A stretch of 20,917 bases of DNA from JBGTKH01 sp041744735 (GCA_041744735.1 JBGTKH010000503.1:1-20917); one strand, 5' to 3'. Counted from the first letter of the stretch, positions 1 to 7,583 are shown. Translations and numbers: made by a program. Notes: generated by a model not told the origin, from the sequence alone.

Positions 1-1
1 C

Positions 2-2512
2 TTTGCCGATTTCTTCGAACTCTGCCAGACCAGCCTCAACCCGAACATCTCGCAGACCGCGGTCGATGAGATGCTCATTCAGCACATCCTGACCGAGCGG
101 CTGATCCGCGAGATTTTCGACAACCCCGAGTTCGTCCGCCGCAACGTCATCGCCGCCGAGGTCGAGAAGGTGATGCTGGCGATGACCAGCCACAGCTTCG
201 ATCGCAATACCTACCTCCGCGATCTCGACCGCTTCTACGTGGCCATCGAACACGCGGCCCGCACGATGACCGACTGGTCCGACAAGCAGTACTTCCTCAA
301 CACGGTCTATGAGCGGTTCTTCCAGGGCTACTCGGTCAAGCTCGCGGACACGATGGGGATCGTCTATACGCCGCAGGAAATCGTCGATTTCATGTGCGCG
401 TCGGTGGCCGAGGTGCTGGAGAAGGAGTTCGGCAAAAAGCTCTGGAGCGACGACGTCTATATCATCGACCCTTGCACGGGCACCGGCAACTTCATCGTCA
501 ACCTCATCCGCCGCATCCCCAAGGCCAAGCTGGAGGACGTCTACAAGCACCGGCTCTTCGCCAACGAGATCATGCTCCTGCCGTATTACATCGCGGCGCT
601 GAACATCGAGCATGCGTACTTTGAGCAGACCGGAAAATACGAGGGATTTGAAGGCTTGTGCTTTGTGGACACGTTGGACTTAGCAGAACACGCGCAAGGT
701 GAATTGGGGTTTATGACGCCAGCGAACACAGAGCGTGTAGCGCGGCAGCGGAAAGCGCCGATCACGGTCGTGATCGGGAATCCACCCTACAACGTTGGTC
801 AAGCGGTCCACAACGACAAGAACCAGAACCGCTCGTACACCGTCCTCGATCAACGCATTCGGGAAACCTACGCGGCCGATTCGAAGGCCACGAGCGTCAG
901 CAAGTTATCCGATGCCTACGTCAAGTTCTTCCGATGGGCCAGCGATCGGTTAAATGGCCGCGATGGAATTGTCTGTTTCATCTCAAATAACGGCTTCGTT
1001 GAACAATTGGCTTTCGACGGGATGCGCAAGAGTCTGACCGAGAGCTTTTCGACGATTTACCACTTAGATCTGGAAGGAAATGTCCGCCACAATCCCAAGC
1101 TGTCAGGTACGGCGTACAACGTCTTTGGCATCCAGGTGGGTGTTGGCATTACCATCGCCGTCCGAGTTCGGAAGCGACGTTCGATGCTTCATTTCGCCAG
1201 GGTCGATAAGCTTCTGCGGCGACATGAAAAGCTGGCTTGGATCGCGTCGAAGGAAAGTGTTTCGGGCGTTGATTGGAAGCGATTGAAGCCGGATGCGCGG
1301 AACACTTGGTTAGTACCCAAAAACGGCGTCGAATTCGCTGCGTTCATTCGCCTCGCAAGCAAGGAGGAGCGGGCGGCAAAGAACGGCGAGTCCGAAGTAA
1401 TTTTCAAAGACTACAGCCTCGGAATCGCGACGCATCGTGATGCAGTTGTCTATGACTTTCACGAAGACTCCCTGGCGCGCCGCGTCGAACGATTCGCCGA
1501 TGACTATAACGCAGAAGTCGATCGGTTCAAGCGATCGTTTAAGGGCGGATCAATCGACGAGTTCGTGCGTTACGAGAAGATCGTGTGGGATGACGACTTA
1601 AAGCTGGCGTTGAAACGGAACCGTTACATCGCGTTTGCCCCATCGGCGATTAGGGCGGCCGTGTACCGCCCGTTTTGCCGGAAGTTCCTTTATTTGGACC
1701 GCCTGCTCAACGCACGGGTTTACGGGTTTCCGAACATCTCACCAACGGTGGAATCCCAGAAAACCAATCGAGTGATCTGCTGCAGCGATATTGCATTTCG
1801 CGCAAAGACATTCAGCGCCCTGATTGTAAATGGTCCCGTTGATCTCCATCTTTGCGCCACGCTCGACGGCCACCAGTGCTTTCCCTTCTACGTCTTCGAC
1901 GAAGACGGCACCAATCGCCGCGAGAATATCACCGATTGGGCATTGAAGCAGTTCCGTGATCACTACAAAAACAAGAAGATCGACAAGTGGGCGATCTTCC
2001 ATTACGTCTACGGCCTGCTGCATCATCCCGGCTACCGCGAGAAATTCGCCGACAACCTGAAACGCGAGCTGCCGCGGATTCCCTTCGCCCCCGATTTCCG
2101 CCCCTTCGCCAATGCGGGTGAGAAACTGGCCAAACTGCACCTGGATTATGAGCAGCTAAAGCCGTGGGATCTGGACTTGATCGAAACTCCCGGCCTGCCG
2201 CTCTCCTATCGCGTCGAAGACAAGATGCGCCTCTCGAAGGACAAGCTCCGCCTCACCGTGAACCCCTCGCTCACCCTCGCCGGCATTCCGCCCGAAGCCT
2301 TCAACTACCGCCTCGGCAACCGCTCCGCCCTCGAATGGGTCATCGACCAATATCAGGTCTCCACTGACAAACGCAGCGGCATCACCTCCGACCCCAACCG
2401 CGCCGACGATCCCGAGTACATCGTCGGGCTGGTAGGCCAAGTCATCCGCGTCAGCATGGAAACCGTGGCAATCGTCAACTCGCTGCCTGCTTATTCCACC
2501 GAGAACACGTGA
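2..2512 (+). CDS. Type ISP restriction-modification enzyme, C-terminal part (partial at left edge)
   Basis: The reading frame is open from base 2, so the start and the expected N-terminal nuclease and helicase lie outside the window. What remains is the coupler, the N6-adenine methyltransferase and the target-recognition region of a single-chain Type ISP enzyme (LlaBIII/LlaGI-like). SAM motif I reads DPCTGTGNF at about nt 467-493. The adenine-MTase motif IV, NPPY, lies at 779-790, preceded by hydrophobic VVIG. The segment before motif I (YERFFQGYSVK, GIVYTPQEIVDFM) is typical of the family. The C-terminal third (FHYVYGLLHHPGYREKFADNL, LEWVIDQYQV) matches the Type ISP specificity domain. It would methylate and translocate on DNA, cutting unmodified DNA; the catalytic nuclease cannot be checked here. 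Codon use looks less C-ending and more AT-rich between about 630 and 1850 than on either side. The gene ends in TGA with no partner directly downstream. Family call is strong. Confidence 0.9.
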   Translation, partial: FADFFELCQTSLNPNISQTAVDEMLIQHILTERLIREIFDNPEFVRRNVIAAEVEKVMLAMTSHSFDRNTYLRDLDRFYVAIEHAARTMTDWSDKQYFLNTVYERFFQGYSVKLADTMGIVYTPQEIVDFMCASVAEVLEKEFGKKLWSDDVYIIDPCTGTGNFIVNLIRRIPKAKLEDVYKHRLFANEIMLLPYYIAALNIEHAYFEQTGKYEGFEGLCFVDTLDLAEHAQGELGFMTPANTERVARQRKAPITVVIGNPPYNVGQAVHNDKNQNRSYTVLDQRIRETYAADSKATSVSKLSDAYVKFFRWASDRLNGRDGIVCFISNNGFVEQLAFDGMRKSLTESFSTIYHLDLEGNVRHNPKLSGTAYNVFGIQVGVGITIAVRVRKRRSMLHFARVDKLLRRHEKLAWIASKESVSGVDWKRLKPDARNTWLVPKNGVEFAAFIRLASKEERAAKNGESEVIFKDYSLGIATHRDAVVYDFHEDSLARRVERFADDYNAEVDRFKRSFKGGSIDEFVRYEKIVWDDDLKLALKRNRYIAFAPSAIRAAVYRPFCRKFLYLDRLLNARVYGFPNISPTVESQKTNRVICCSDIAFRAKTFSALIVNGPVDLHLCATLDGHQCFPFYVFDEDGTNRRENITDWALKQFRDHYKNKKIDKWAIFHYVYGLLHHPGYREKFADNLKRELPRIPFAPDFRPFANAGEKLAKLHLDYEQLKPWDLDLIETPGLPLSYRVEDKMRLSKDKLRLTVNPSLTLAGIPPEAFNYRLGNRSALEWVIDQYQVSTDKRSGITSDPNRADDPEYIVGLVGQVIRVSMETVAIVNSLPAYSTENT

Positions 2513-2515
2513 CAC

Positions 2516-2547
2516 TGCCGGTGTTTCACAGTGCCGGTGTTTCACAG
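2516..2547. repeat. 16-bp perfect tandem repeat, two copies
   Basis: The unit TGCCGGTGTTTCACAG occurs at 2516-2531 and again at 2532-2547, four bases after the stop codon of the Type ISP gene. No function is evident. It may mark a junction between the restriction gene and the decayed transposase region that follows. Confidence 0.85.
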
Positions 2548-2628
2548 GGGTCCGACTTGGTTTTCGGTTTTCAATCGGATAGAACAACCAACGTTGGTCC
2601 GCCTTTCCACCCTAAATGATCTTGAACG

Positions 2629-2889
2629 ATGCCCAGACCGCCGCGTCTGCAATTCCCCGGTGCGATGTACCACATCGTCACGCGCGGTGATGGTCGCCGG
2701 GCCGTCTTTCATGACGACGGTCACTAGGCTCGGTTCACAAACGGTCTGGCTGACGAAGTGCAGCGCTCCGCGTGGGACGAGATCGCCTATTGCTGGATGC
2801 CAAATCACATCCACCTTCTCCTGCGAACTCCCGAGCCTAACTTGGCGTCCGGCATGCAACACTGGCTCAGTGGATACGCCAACTGGTAA
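2629..2889 (+). pseudogene. Degraded REP-associated / IS200-like Y1 transposase (RAYT) N-terminal fragment
   Basis: Translation from the ATG at 2629 begins MPRPPRLQFPGAMYHIVTRG and continues through AVFHDD, an in-frame TAG at 2725-2727, then AYCWMPNHIHLLLRTPE and MQHWLSGYANW before a TAA at 2887-2889. The opening 'P-G-A-x-Y-H-(I/V)-x-x-R-G' and the HUH-type metal site in PNHIHLLL are diagnostic of the Y1 transposase family that includes REP-associated transposases. An intact member runs on for roughly another hundred residues or more and carries the catalytic tyrosine, which is absent here; neither frame after 2889 restores it. With one internal stop and a missing C-terminal half, the gene is dead. 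It carries no visible terminal structure, so I cannot set the element's ends. Confidence 0.75.
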
Positions 2890-3018
2890 TGAAAGCGGAA
2901 AGGCAAGGCTGACTGCAACGCCGTCGCCGCTACCGGCGGAGGCGCTGCCGAGTGCAATGCACGACTTCTGAGAAGGGCTCCCTTCCCGAAGCAGCGCCCA
3001 GCCCATGGCCGTCCTGAG
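2890..3018. other. Gene-free decayed stretch
   Basis: Between the transposase fragment and the NHL-like scrap I see no recognisable gene, RNA or repeat. Together with its neighbours it forms an approximately 830-base stretch (2513-3348) without an intact gene. Confidence 0.5.
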
Positions 3019-3222
3019 TTAGAAGCTGGGCCCCGCCCAACCGACCGAGCGGATCACGCCCGAGCAACGTAGCATAATCTGCTTGCGCGCAGAGGTGAAA
3101 CAATCCGAACGCACTTTGAAGGGCGGCGAAACCTTGACCCGTAAAATGCAGCGGTCGTTGATGTCGGCGATGTACAAAGCATGGTCGTTCGCGGTCACGT
3201 AGGCGGGGCGAGACATGCTCAA
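3019..3222 (-). pseudogene. Possible NHL-repeat protein C-terminal remnant
   Basis: The minus-strand frame contains SRPAYVTANDHALYIADIND followed by RCILRVKV at about 3130-3216. This resembles the last blade of NHL-repeat beta-propeller proteins (pattern 'xYIADxxNxRIxRVxL'). Only one blade is recognisable; the following residues up to the stop look non-coding, and there is no upstream blade in the same frame. The only in-frame start is a TTG without a clear ribosome binding site. I read it as a scrap of a lost gene, but a chance resemblance is possible. Confidence 0.35.
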
Positions 3223-3264
3223 CTTGGGAAGAGATCGGGCTGCGTGAGTGACCGCGCAAAACTG

Positions 3265-3299
3265 CGCCCCTGGCCCGAAGTGAATTCGAGCCAGGGGCG
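3265..3299 (-). terminator. Hairpin downstream of the cysteine-rich gene, probable terminator
   Basis: CGCCCCTGGC at 3265-3274 pairs perfectly with GCCAGGGGCG at 3290-3299 around a 15-base loop. Read on the minus strand the stem lies 50 bases beyond the stop of the gene ending at 3349 and is followed by CAGTTTTGCG, a short T run. This fits a weak Rho-independent terminator for that transcript. Confidence 0.55.
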
Positions 3300-3348
3300 G
3301 CTGCGAAACAAGCAGTAACCATTCCTCACGTCTTGCCGTGACGTGCGC

Positions 3349-3882
3349 TCATTTGCGGGACGGCTTGTGGAAGTTGATGTCACGCATCTCCAAGCCAACC
3401 GGCGTCGGCGGATCGACGAAGTTCGAGCGGCCCGCGCCGTAGTAGTCGCTGGCGCCGTGAATGGTGACGGGCGGCGCCGCGGGCGGAACCGAAGCGTCGC
3501 TCGGTGCGGCCTTAGCGGCTGGCTTGCCGTGGCATTCGCACTTGTCGCAGACCGCTTCCCACTTGTACTTGCAGACTTCGCACTCGTACTCTTTCTTCTT
3601 CAGCACGTTCACATACTTCATCTTCGCGCACTTCGGCGGAGCACAGCAGTCTTCCCACGGGAACTTGACTTTGGGAATGCAAATCGCCTTGCATTCGATG
3701 TTCCAGCAGTACTTCTTCTCTTTCTCCACCTCGTGCTTCAATTCGCAGTAGCAGTTGGGACAGACCACGGGGCCGCAGTCCTCACAGTCGCAGCCGTTGC
3801 AGCAACTGCCGCCTCCCGCCCACGCATAATTGGTCAGCACTACCACTAAGGCAGCGCCCGTCATCGCTCGCAGCAAGTTCAT
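3349..3882 (-). CDS. Secreted cysteine-rich protein, planctomycete-type, function unknown
   Basis: 177 aa. The start at 3882 is chosen over an upstream one because AGGAG sits eight bases before it on the minus strand. MNLLRAMTGAALVVVLTNYA then WA is a Sec signal peptide with probable cleavage after AWA. The mature protein packs 19 cysteines into about 95 residues, beginning SCCNGCDCEDCG and CPNCYC, then IECKAICIPKVKFPWEDCC, and ending ECEVCKYKW and CDKCEC. The C-terminal third is cysteine-free and proline/alanine-rich. I recall similar proteins (CKAICIP followed by a K-rich strand and a CKYEW-type motif) mainly from Planctomycetota. The many CxC and CxxC pairs suggest a disulfide-bonded cell-envelope protein or a metal-binding one; neither is proven. 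It lies 102 bases downstream of the porin on the same strand, with a hairpin between them. Confidence 0.85.
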   Translation of the reverse strand: MNLLRAMTGAALVVVLTNYAWAGGGSCCNGCDCEDCGPVVCPNCYCELKHEVEKEKKYCWNIECKAICIPKVKFPWEDCCAPPKCAKMKYVNVLKKKEYECEVCKYKWEAVCDKCECHGKPAAKAAPSDASVPPAAPPVTIHGASDYYGAGRSNFVDPPTPVGLEMRDINFHKPSRK

Positions 3883-3939
3883 TTCAAAATCTCCTATCGT
3901 GATTACGTTTGCTTTCAAAAGGTTTAGTCCAGGCGGGCC

Positions 3940-3968
3940 GTCTTCCCGACGCCTAAGATCGGGAAGAC
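3940..3968 (-). terminator. Hairpin between porin and cysteine-rich gene
   Basis: GTCTTCCCGA at 3940-3949 and TCGGGAAGAC at 3959-3968 form a perfect 10-bp stem with a 9-base loop, 17 bases after the porin stop. No strong T run follows directly on the minus strand, so it may be a terminator, an mRNA-stabilising stem that reduces expression of the downstream gene, or a repeat. Confidence 0.55.
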
Positions 3969-3984
3969 CGCCGTTGCCCGCCGT

Positions 3985-5550
3985 TTAGAAATCAACCATG
4001 AAGCGGGCGCCGTAAATGTCGTAGTCGCCGGACGCGCCGGCCGGAATGACGGTCACTGCCGGCGTTCCCAAGTTCGTGGCCCGCTTGCCGTCCTTCACGC
4101 TGCCGTGAATGTAGTTGAACTGCAGACGACTGTAGGGCGTCCACCACCAGTTCATGCCGAGGGTAATACTGTCGCCGGTGCCGCCGAAGATGTCCTCGTC
4201 AGTAAAGTCGCCGTGCGAGTAGCGGGCGGCCACTTGCCAAGCACCCATGCCCCAGCCACGGCCGCCGCAGCAGCGTTCGACGAGGAAGAAGTTCTCGAAC
4301 GGCTTGACGCGGCCCAACGTGCCGGACTCGCGTTCCCAGGGCGTGTGTTCGCCCGTCAGGAAGTACGCCACATAGACGTAGCCGCCGTCGAACTGCAGTT
4401 CCGGTCCCACGTGGCGTTGAAACCACACGTGTTGGTACTCGCCGACGATTTGCAGCGCACCGACGTTGATCACGCCTTCCACCGCAGCCATCTCATACTT
4501 CTGTGCGTTGGCGATGGCCCCGGTGTCAAACCAGCGTTCGACGGTGCGGGCTTCGGGACGAGTGCGGAAGCGGCCTTGGTTCACGGCATTACCGTCCACC
4601 GTCGCGCTTGGATCGGCATACGTGCCTGCGACAGCCCAGTGAGCATAGCCCCGGCCGTCGGACGCCTCGTCATACCAAATGGTGTTCGCCAAACGTCCGG
4701 CCACTTCCATCTGATAATCGTTCGACGTGTAATCGCCCAGGCCTTGGATGTCTTGCATCAGGAATGCACCATAACGCCAGTTCCAGGCTAGGTCGTCGGA
4801 GAGACCGTACGAGCAGAGGCCGAAGCGACGGGCATCTTGATTCACGGCTTCGATAATGAACGGCCGCTCCATGAAGACGTTGTAACGGCTGCTGTTCAAG
4901 TGGTCCAAACCATAAGGACGCTTTTGATTCCCCAGCAACACGGTTTGCAACACGGGCAACTCTTTCCAGCCGATGTAAACGTCCTTGAAGGCGGGCTCGT
5001 TGGGAATCGCGAATTCCATCTCGATCTTGTAAGTCATGTTTTCCAAAATGTCACCGGCCACGCCGAACCGCACGCGGCGGAACGTAAAGCGGTCTTCGGG
5101 ATTGTCCGTGGGCGAGCCCGTCTCGTACGCATTGGTCAGGGCGTCGCTGGTCGGGAAATTCCAGTAATCCCAGTGAATGCGGCCCGACCACTTCTGGGTC
5201 GGCTTCTTCGCGTCGTCGGCTTTCTTCTTGGCCGCGTCATCCGCTTGTTTCTTGAGCGTCTTTTCCACGGCCTCGAGCCGCTGGATCGTATCGTCCGTGA
5301 CGTTACCGAAGCCGGCCTTGAAGGCCGAGGTGCCGCGATCAGACTCGACGGACGGCAAACGCCGAACCTCTAATTCGTGAAGGCGTGCTTCGGCGGCCTG
5401 CAATCGCTGCATCAGCGCTTGTGCGTCAAACTCCAATATTCCGTTGGATGCGGGCGCGCCGTGCTGCGCTGTGAATTGGGCCCAGAGCGTGCCCGTCATC
5501 GTCATGATCGCCAACATTACGACCGGCGCAAGCAGTCTTTTGCAAGTCAT
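3985..5550 (-). CDS. Outer-membrane porin, OprP/OprO (phosphate-selective porin) family
   Basis: 521 aa. The N-terminus MTCKRLLAPVVMLAIMTMTG followed by TLWAQ is a signal peptide. Residues of about 44-63 and 88-117 (IQRLEAVEKTLKKQ and an alanine/lysine-rich run) predict a periplasmic coiled coil. From about residue 120 the protein is a beta-barrel: WSGRIHWDYWNFP, RFTFRRVRFGVAGDI, YKIEMEF and DVYIGWKELP are typical of the porin P family. The chain ends in MVDF, with the terminal phenylalanine used as an outer-membrane assembly signal. It should form a diffusion channel for anions or other small solutes; specificity cannot be read from the sequence. GGAG lies eight bases before the ATG. The coiled-coil-plus-barrel layout is common in planctomycete porins and may anchor the barrel to the cell wall. 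The gene pairs with the secreted cysteine-rich protein just downstream. Confidence 0.9.
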   Translation of the reverse strand: MTCKRLLAPVVMLAIMTMTGTLWAQFTAQHGAPASNGILEFDAQALMQRLQAAEARLHELEVRRLPSVESDRGTSAFKAGFGNVTDDTIQRLEAVEKTLKKQADDAAKKKADDAKKPTQKWSGRIHWDYWNFPTSDALTNAYETGSPTDNPEDRFTFRRVRFGVAGDILENMTYKIEMEFAIPNEPAFKDVYIGWKELPVLQTVLLGNQKRPYGLDHLNSSRYNVFMERPFIIEAVNQDARRFGLCSYGLSDDLAWNWRYGAFLMQDIQGLGDYTSNDYQMEVAGRLANTIWYDEASDGRGYAHWAVAGTYADPSATVDGNAVNQGRFRTRPEARTVERWFDTGAIANAQKYEMAAVEGVINVGALQIVGEYQHVWFQRHVGPELQFDGGYVYVAYFLTGEHTPWERESGTLGRVKPFENFFLVERCCGGRGWGMGAWQVAARYSHGDFTDEDIFGGTGDSITLGMNWWWTPYSRLQFNYIHGSVKDGKRATNLGTPAVTVIPAGASGDYDIYGARFMVDF

Positions 5551-5826
5551 ATCCGTGACTCCGATCGAAGCAGGTAATCCGTTACCGCCAGTCGCGAGCG
5601 ATCTGCGGCAGAATCTGTTGATATGGACAGTTTCGTCGCGCTTTGACCGGAAACAGTATTAAGATGCTGTTGCGTGGAAGAAATGATACGTGACGCGCAC
5701 GTCCTACAAAAATACAATTGCTTCCAGCGCCACGACCCGAACGAAGTTGTGGTCCGCGATACGCCGACGTTGGCCGTCAATCCACGTGGCGACGGACATG
5801 ACGAACATGCTCGAGCTGCCGGTTGA
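5551..5826. other. Porin upstream region and unassigned sequence
   Basis: This stretch must hold the porin promoter, but no convincing -35/-10 pair stands out. On the plus strand a 46-codon frame (ATG 5683, stop 5824-5826) contains RHDPNEVVVRDTPTLAVNPR; on the minus strand another open frame covers the same bases (DHNFVRVVALEAIVFL). I do not recognise either and cannot decide between them. Confidence 0.4.
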
Positions 5827-5985
5827 ATCGGATGTAACGACATGTCGTATACAAACTTCAGCACCGGTATGAGTCATGCTTTCGGCGGCCGTTACAGCGA
5901 ACTCACGCCTCATGAGCGACTCAGGTATACCGACAAGTTCAACGACCCCGACCTGCCGGGCGAGATGCAGGTCACGATCACGATG
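5827..5985 (+). pseudogene. SRPBCC/AHSA1-family protein, internal fragment only
   Basis: The plus-strand frame reads MSYTNFSTGMSHAFGGRYSE and then LTPHERLRYTDKFNDPDLPG followed by EMQVTITM. This is the central part of an AHSA1-like SRPBCC protein (family pattern 'MSFTNF-TG---FGG-Y-EL-P-ERIRYTDKFDDPNLPGEMQVTV'). The N-terminal approximately 45-50 residues are missing: a TGA stands in frame at 5824-5826. The C-terminal half (expected CGTEL, GWQESL) is also missing; the frame runs instead into the 3' end of the convergent methyltransferase gene. An ATG at 5842 exists, but it corresponds to an internal methionine of the family. Both ends are lost, so the fragment is a remnant. Confidence 0.7.
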
Positions 5986-6011
5986 GCGTCGGACGGGCAG
6001 TGCCGCGGCGT

Positions 6012-7136
6012 TCAAGTCGATCGCAAGGCGACACCGGCCAGCTCTTCCGCGGGACTTTGCATGGGCGCTGAAAGGGCATCGCCGGCGGTCTTTGTGCGCG
6101 ATCGTGTTTGGGCCGCGGGCTTTTCCAAGGCAATGCGCACGGTCATGCCGATCCCATCGTCGAAGAACCGCCACGCGACGGGGAAGAAACACAGATAGCG
6201 ATTAAACGCGCGCACGCCGGCAATTTCGATCGCCCGCTCGCGGTTGGCCTTCAGCCGTTCGAACCAGTGCCGCAGCGTAGGCCGGTAATCGGCCAGCGAC
6301 AGGTGCACGATGCGGAATCCGGCCGCTTCGAAATCGTGAATGAAGTGAATGTACGGCGTGGCGATGGTGCCCGGGAAAAAAATCTGCACGGCCGGTGCGT
6401 TGGCGGGAATCGGCACCGGCAAACGCAGCGACACCTGATGCATCACGATGCCGCCGGGCTTCAGCGCATGGTACAGCTTCGCCGCCAGTTGCCGCATCTC
6501 GTTGGGCCGCACGTGTTCGAAGCTCTCGATGGAAAAAATCTTGTCGAAGAAGCTTTCCGGATACTCGGTCGTGATGAAATTGCGGAACTCGACGTTGAAT
6601 CCGTCGTGGGTGCGATTGTATTCGAGTTGCTCCTTCGAGATCGTGAAGCCGTACAGGTTCTCTTTGTCGCCCGTGTGCTGGTAGATGTGCTTGAGCATTG
6701 CGCCCCAGCCCGGTCCGAGGTCCAAAATCTTTTCGCCCGCCTGGGGCCTGATCAGGTCGAGCAGAAAATTGGCCTTGAGCGTTTGAGCTTCTTCCAGCGA
6801 CTCGTCGCCGTTGGGAAAATCGGCGGCGGTGTAGAACATGTACTTCTTGTCGAGCCACAGTTCGTAGAAGTCGTTGGAGATGTCGTAGTGATCGGCGATA
6901 CCCAGCACGTGATCCTGCCGCAACTTTGCGGCGACGACCAGCGGGCGCAGAAACGGCGGCGGCCAACGCCATCGGATCCAATCCGCGATCGGATTCAACT
7001 TGCCCGTCAAAAAGTTCCACGTTTCATCCGGGTCCAACGGCTCGGGCGAGCGGATCATGAATTGCAATTTTCCATAGACGGGTCCATAGATCAGCGATTC
7101 CACCGCACACGCCAAATGACGCGCCAACAGATTCAT
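6012..7136 (-). CDS. Cyclopropane-fatty-acid-synthase-like SAM-dependent methyltransferase
   Basis: 374 aa from the ATG at 7136, preferred because AAGGAG lies eight bases upstream; two upstream ATGs are badly spaced from it. Residues 76-107 (VLGIADHYDISNDFYELWLD, MFYTAADF) are the substrate/active-site signature of the CFA synthase family. SAM motif I is LDLGPGWG at 138-145, followed by LYGFTISKEQLEY. FSIESFEHVR at 201-210 aligns with the SIGMFEHVG motif carrying the conserved glutamate. Members transfer a methyl or methylene group from SAM to unsaturated phospholipid acyl chains, or act on other lipids and small molecules. The length is near the usual 380-420 aa. The first 60 residues are less typical, so the substrate may differ from that of E. 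coli Cfa. The 3' end abuts the AHSA1 remnant on the opposite strand. Confidence 0.88.
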   Translation of the reverse strand: MNLLARHLACAVESLIYGPVYGKLQFMIRSPEPLDPDETWNFLTGKLNPIADWIRWRWPPPFLRPLVVAAKLRQDHVLGIADHYDISNDFYELWLDKKYMFYTAADFPNGDESLEEAQTLKANFLLDLIRPQAGEKILDLGPGWGAMLKHIYQHTGDKENLYGFTISKEQLEYNRTHDGFNVEFRNFITTEYPESFFDKIFSIESFEHVRPNEMRQLAAKLYHALKPGGIVMHQVSLRLPVPIPANAPAVQIFFPGTIATPYIHFIHDFEAAGFRIVHLSLADYRPTLRHWFERLKANRERAIEIAGVRAFNRYLCFFPVAWRFFDDGIGMTVRIALEKPAAQTRSRTKTAGDALSAPMQSPAEELAGVALRST

Positions 7137-7182
7137 CAACATTGCTCCTTGATGCAGGATCACAAAACCGAGTTCAACACGA

Positions 7183-7317
7183 TCACAGACACAGCAAGAA
7201 CGCGACTAAGTCGTCCGTTTCCTGTGGACTAAGTTTCAACTCCAACACGATGCTGAAGAACTCCACAAGTCGAACGGCGTCCGATCTCCTTCCCGGCAAG
7301 GTTGCGGATACGGTGTC
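7183..7317 (-). pseudogene. Cytochrome c-type C-terminal remnant
   Basis: On the minus strand the frame ending at the TGA 7183-7185 reads DAVRLVEFFSIVLELKLSPQ followed by ETDDLVAFLLCL. This matches the last helix of c-type cytochromes and di-haem peroxidase-like proteins (pattern 'LV-FL--L-LKLS--E--DLVAFL--L'). No CxxCH haem motif exists upstream in this frame within the window. The fragment overlaps, in another frame, the 3' end of the small membrane-protein gene that ends at 7236, so a frameshift or fusion by deletion may have joined them. I cannot tell from one sequence whether the upstream ORF once continued into this frame. Confidence 0.5.
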
Positions 7318-7583
7318 AGCTTCGAGATGTGCCCGTCTCCTAACCCCCAGTCGTAATCGCCCCGATCCACGTTGGCTCCCGGACTTTGCCGCATATCGTC
7401 GGCATCGTGCGGCTGTTGAGCGTAATTCACGACTGCGTGAGCGTTATTAACGCCGGCGGCGTTCTCTTTTTTCGGATTCTTACCAGACACTTCGGGGTGC
7501 TGAAGCGATAGCCAATACCCCAAAATCGCGCCGCCCATTACGAGGGCAACGCTTTGACCGAACCGAAATCGTTTTACCGTCAT
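7236..7583 (-). CDS. Small single-pass membrane protein, unknown; possibly truncated
   Basis: 115 aa from the ATG at 7583. GGAAGG seven bases upstream on the minus strand supports this start over one 17 codons earlier. MTVKRFRFGQSVALVMGGAI followed by LGYWLSL gives one N-terminal membrane anchor or uncleaved signal at residues 9-26. The rest is polar and low in recognisable motifs (KNPKKENAAGVNNAHAVVNY, GDYDWGLGDGHISKL). The last 15 or so residues (FDLWSSSASCWS) look like out-of-frame reading of the cytochrome-like remnant beneath it, so the natural C-terminus may have been lost by frameshift. The anchor resembles the N-terminus of larger secreted planctomycete proteins, but no domain survives to name it. 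Confidence 0.5.
   Translation of the reverse strand: MTVKRFRFGQSVALVMGGAILGYWLSLQHPEVSGKNPKKENAAGVNNAHAVVNYAQQPHDADDMRQSPGANVDRGDYDWGLGDGHISKLTPYPQPCREGDRTPFDLWSSSASCWS

Noticed and set aside
2531..2971. 146-codon plus-strand frame over the transposase remnant
   Set aside because: The recognisable transposase residues are in a different frame (start 2629); this frame shows no family resemblance.
4105..4791. 228-codon plus-strand open frame
   Set aside because: Antisense of the porin, which has a signal peptide, barrel motifs and terminal phenylalanine.
5640..5700. Porin promoter with TAATAC as -10 on the minus strand
   Set aside because: No acceptable -35 at proper spacing and other AT-rich hexamers nearby fit equally well.
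6108..7232. 374-codon plus-strand open frame
   Set aside because: It is the antisense of the CFA-synthase-like gene, whose minus-strand motifs and ribosome binding site are clear; the plus-strand translation has no recognisable domain.
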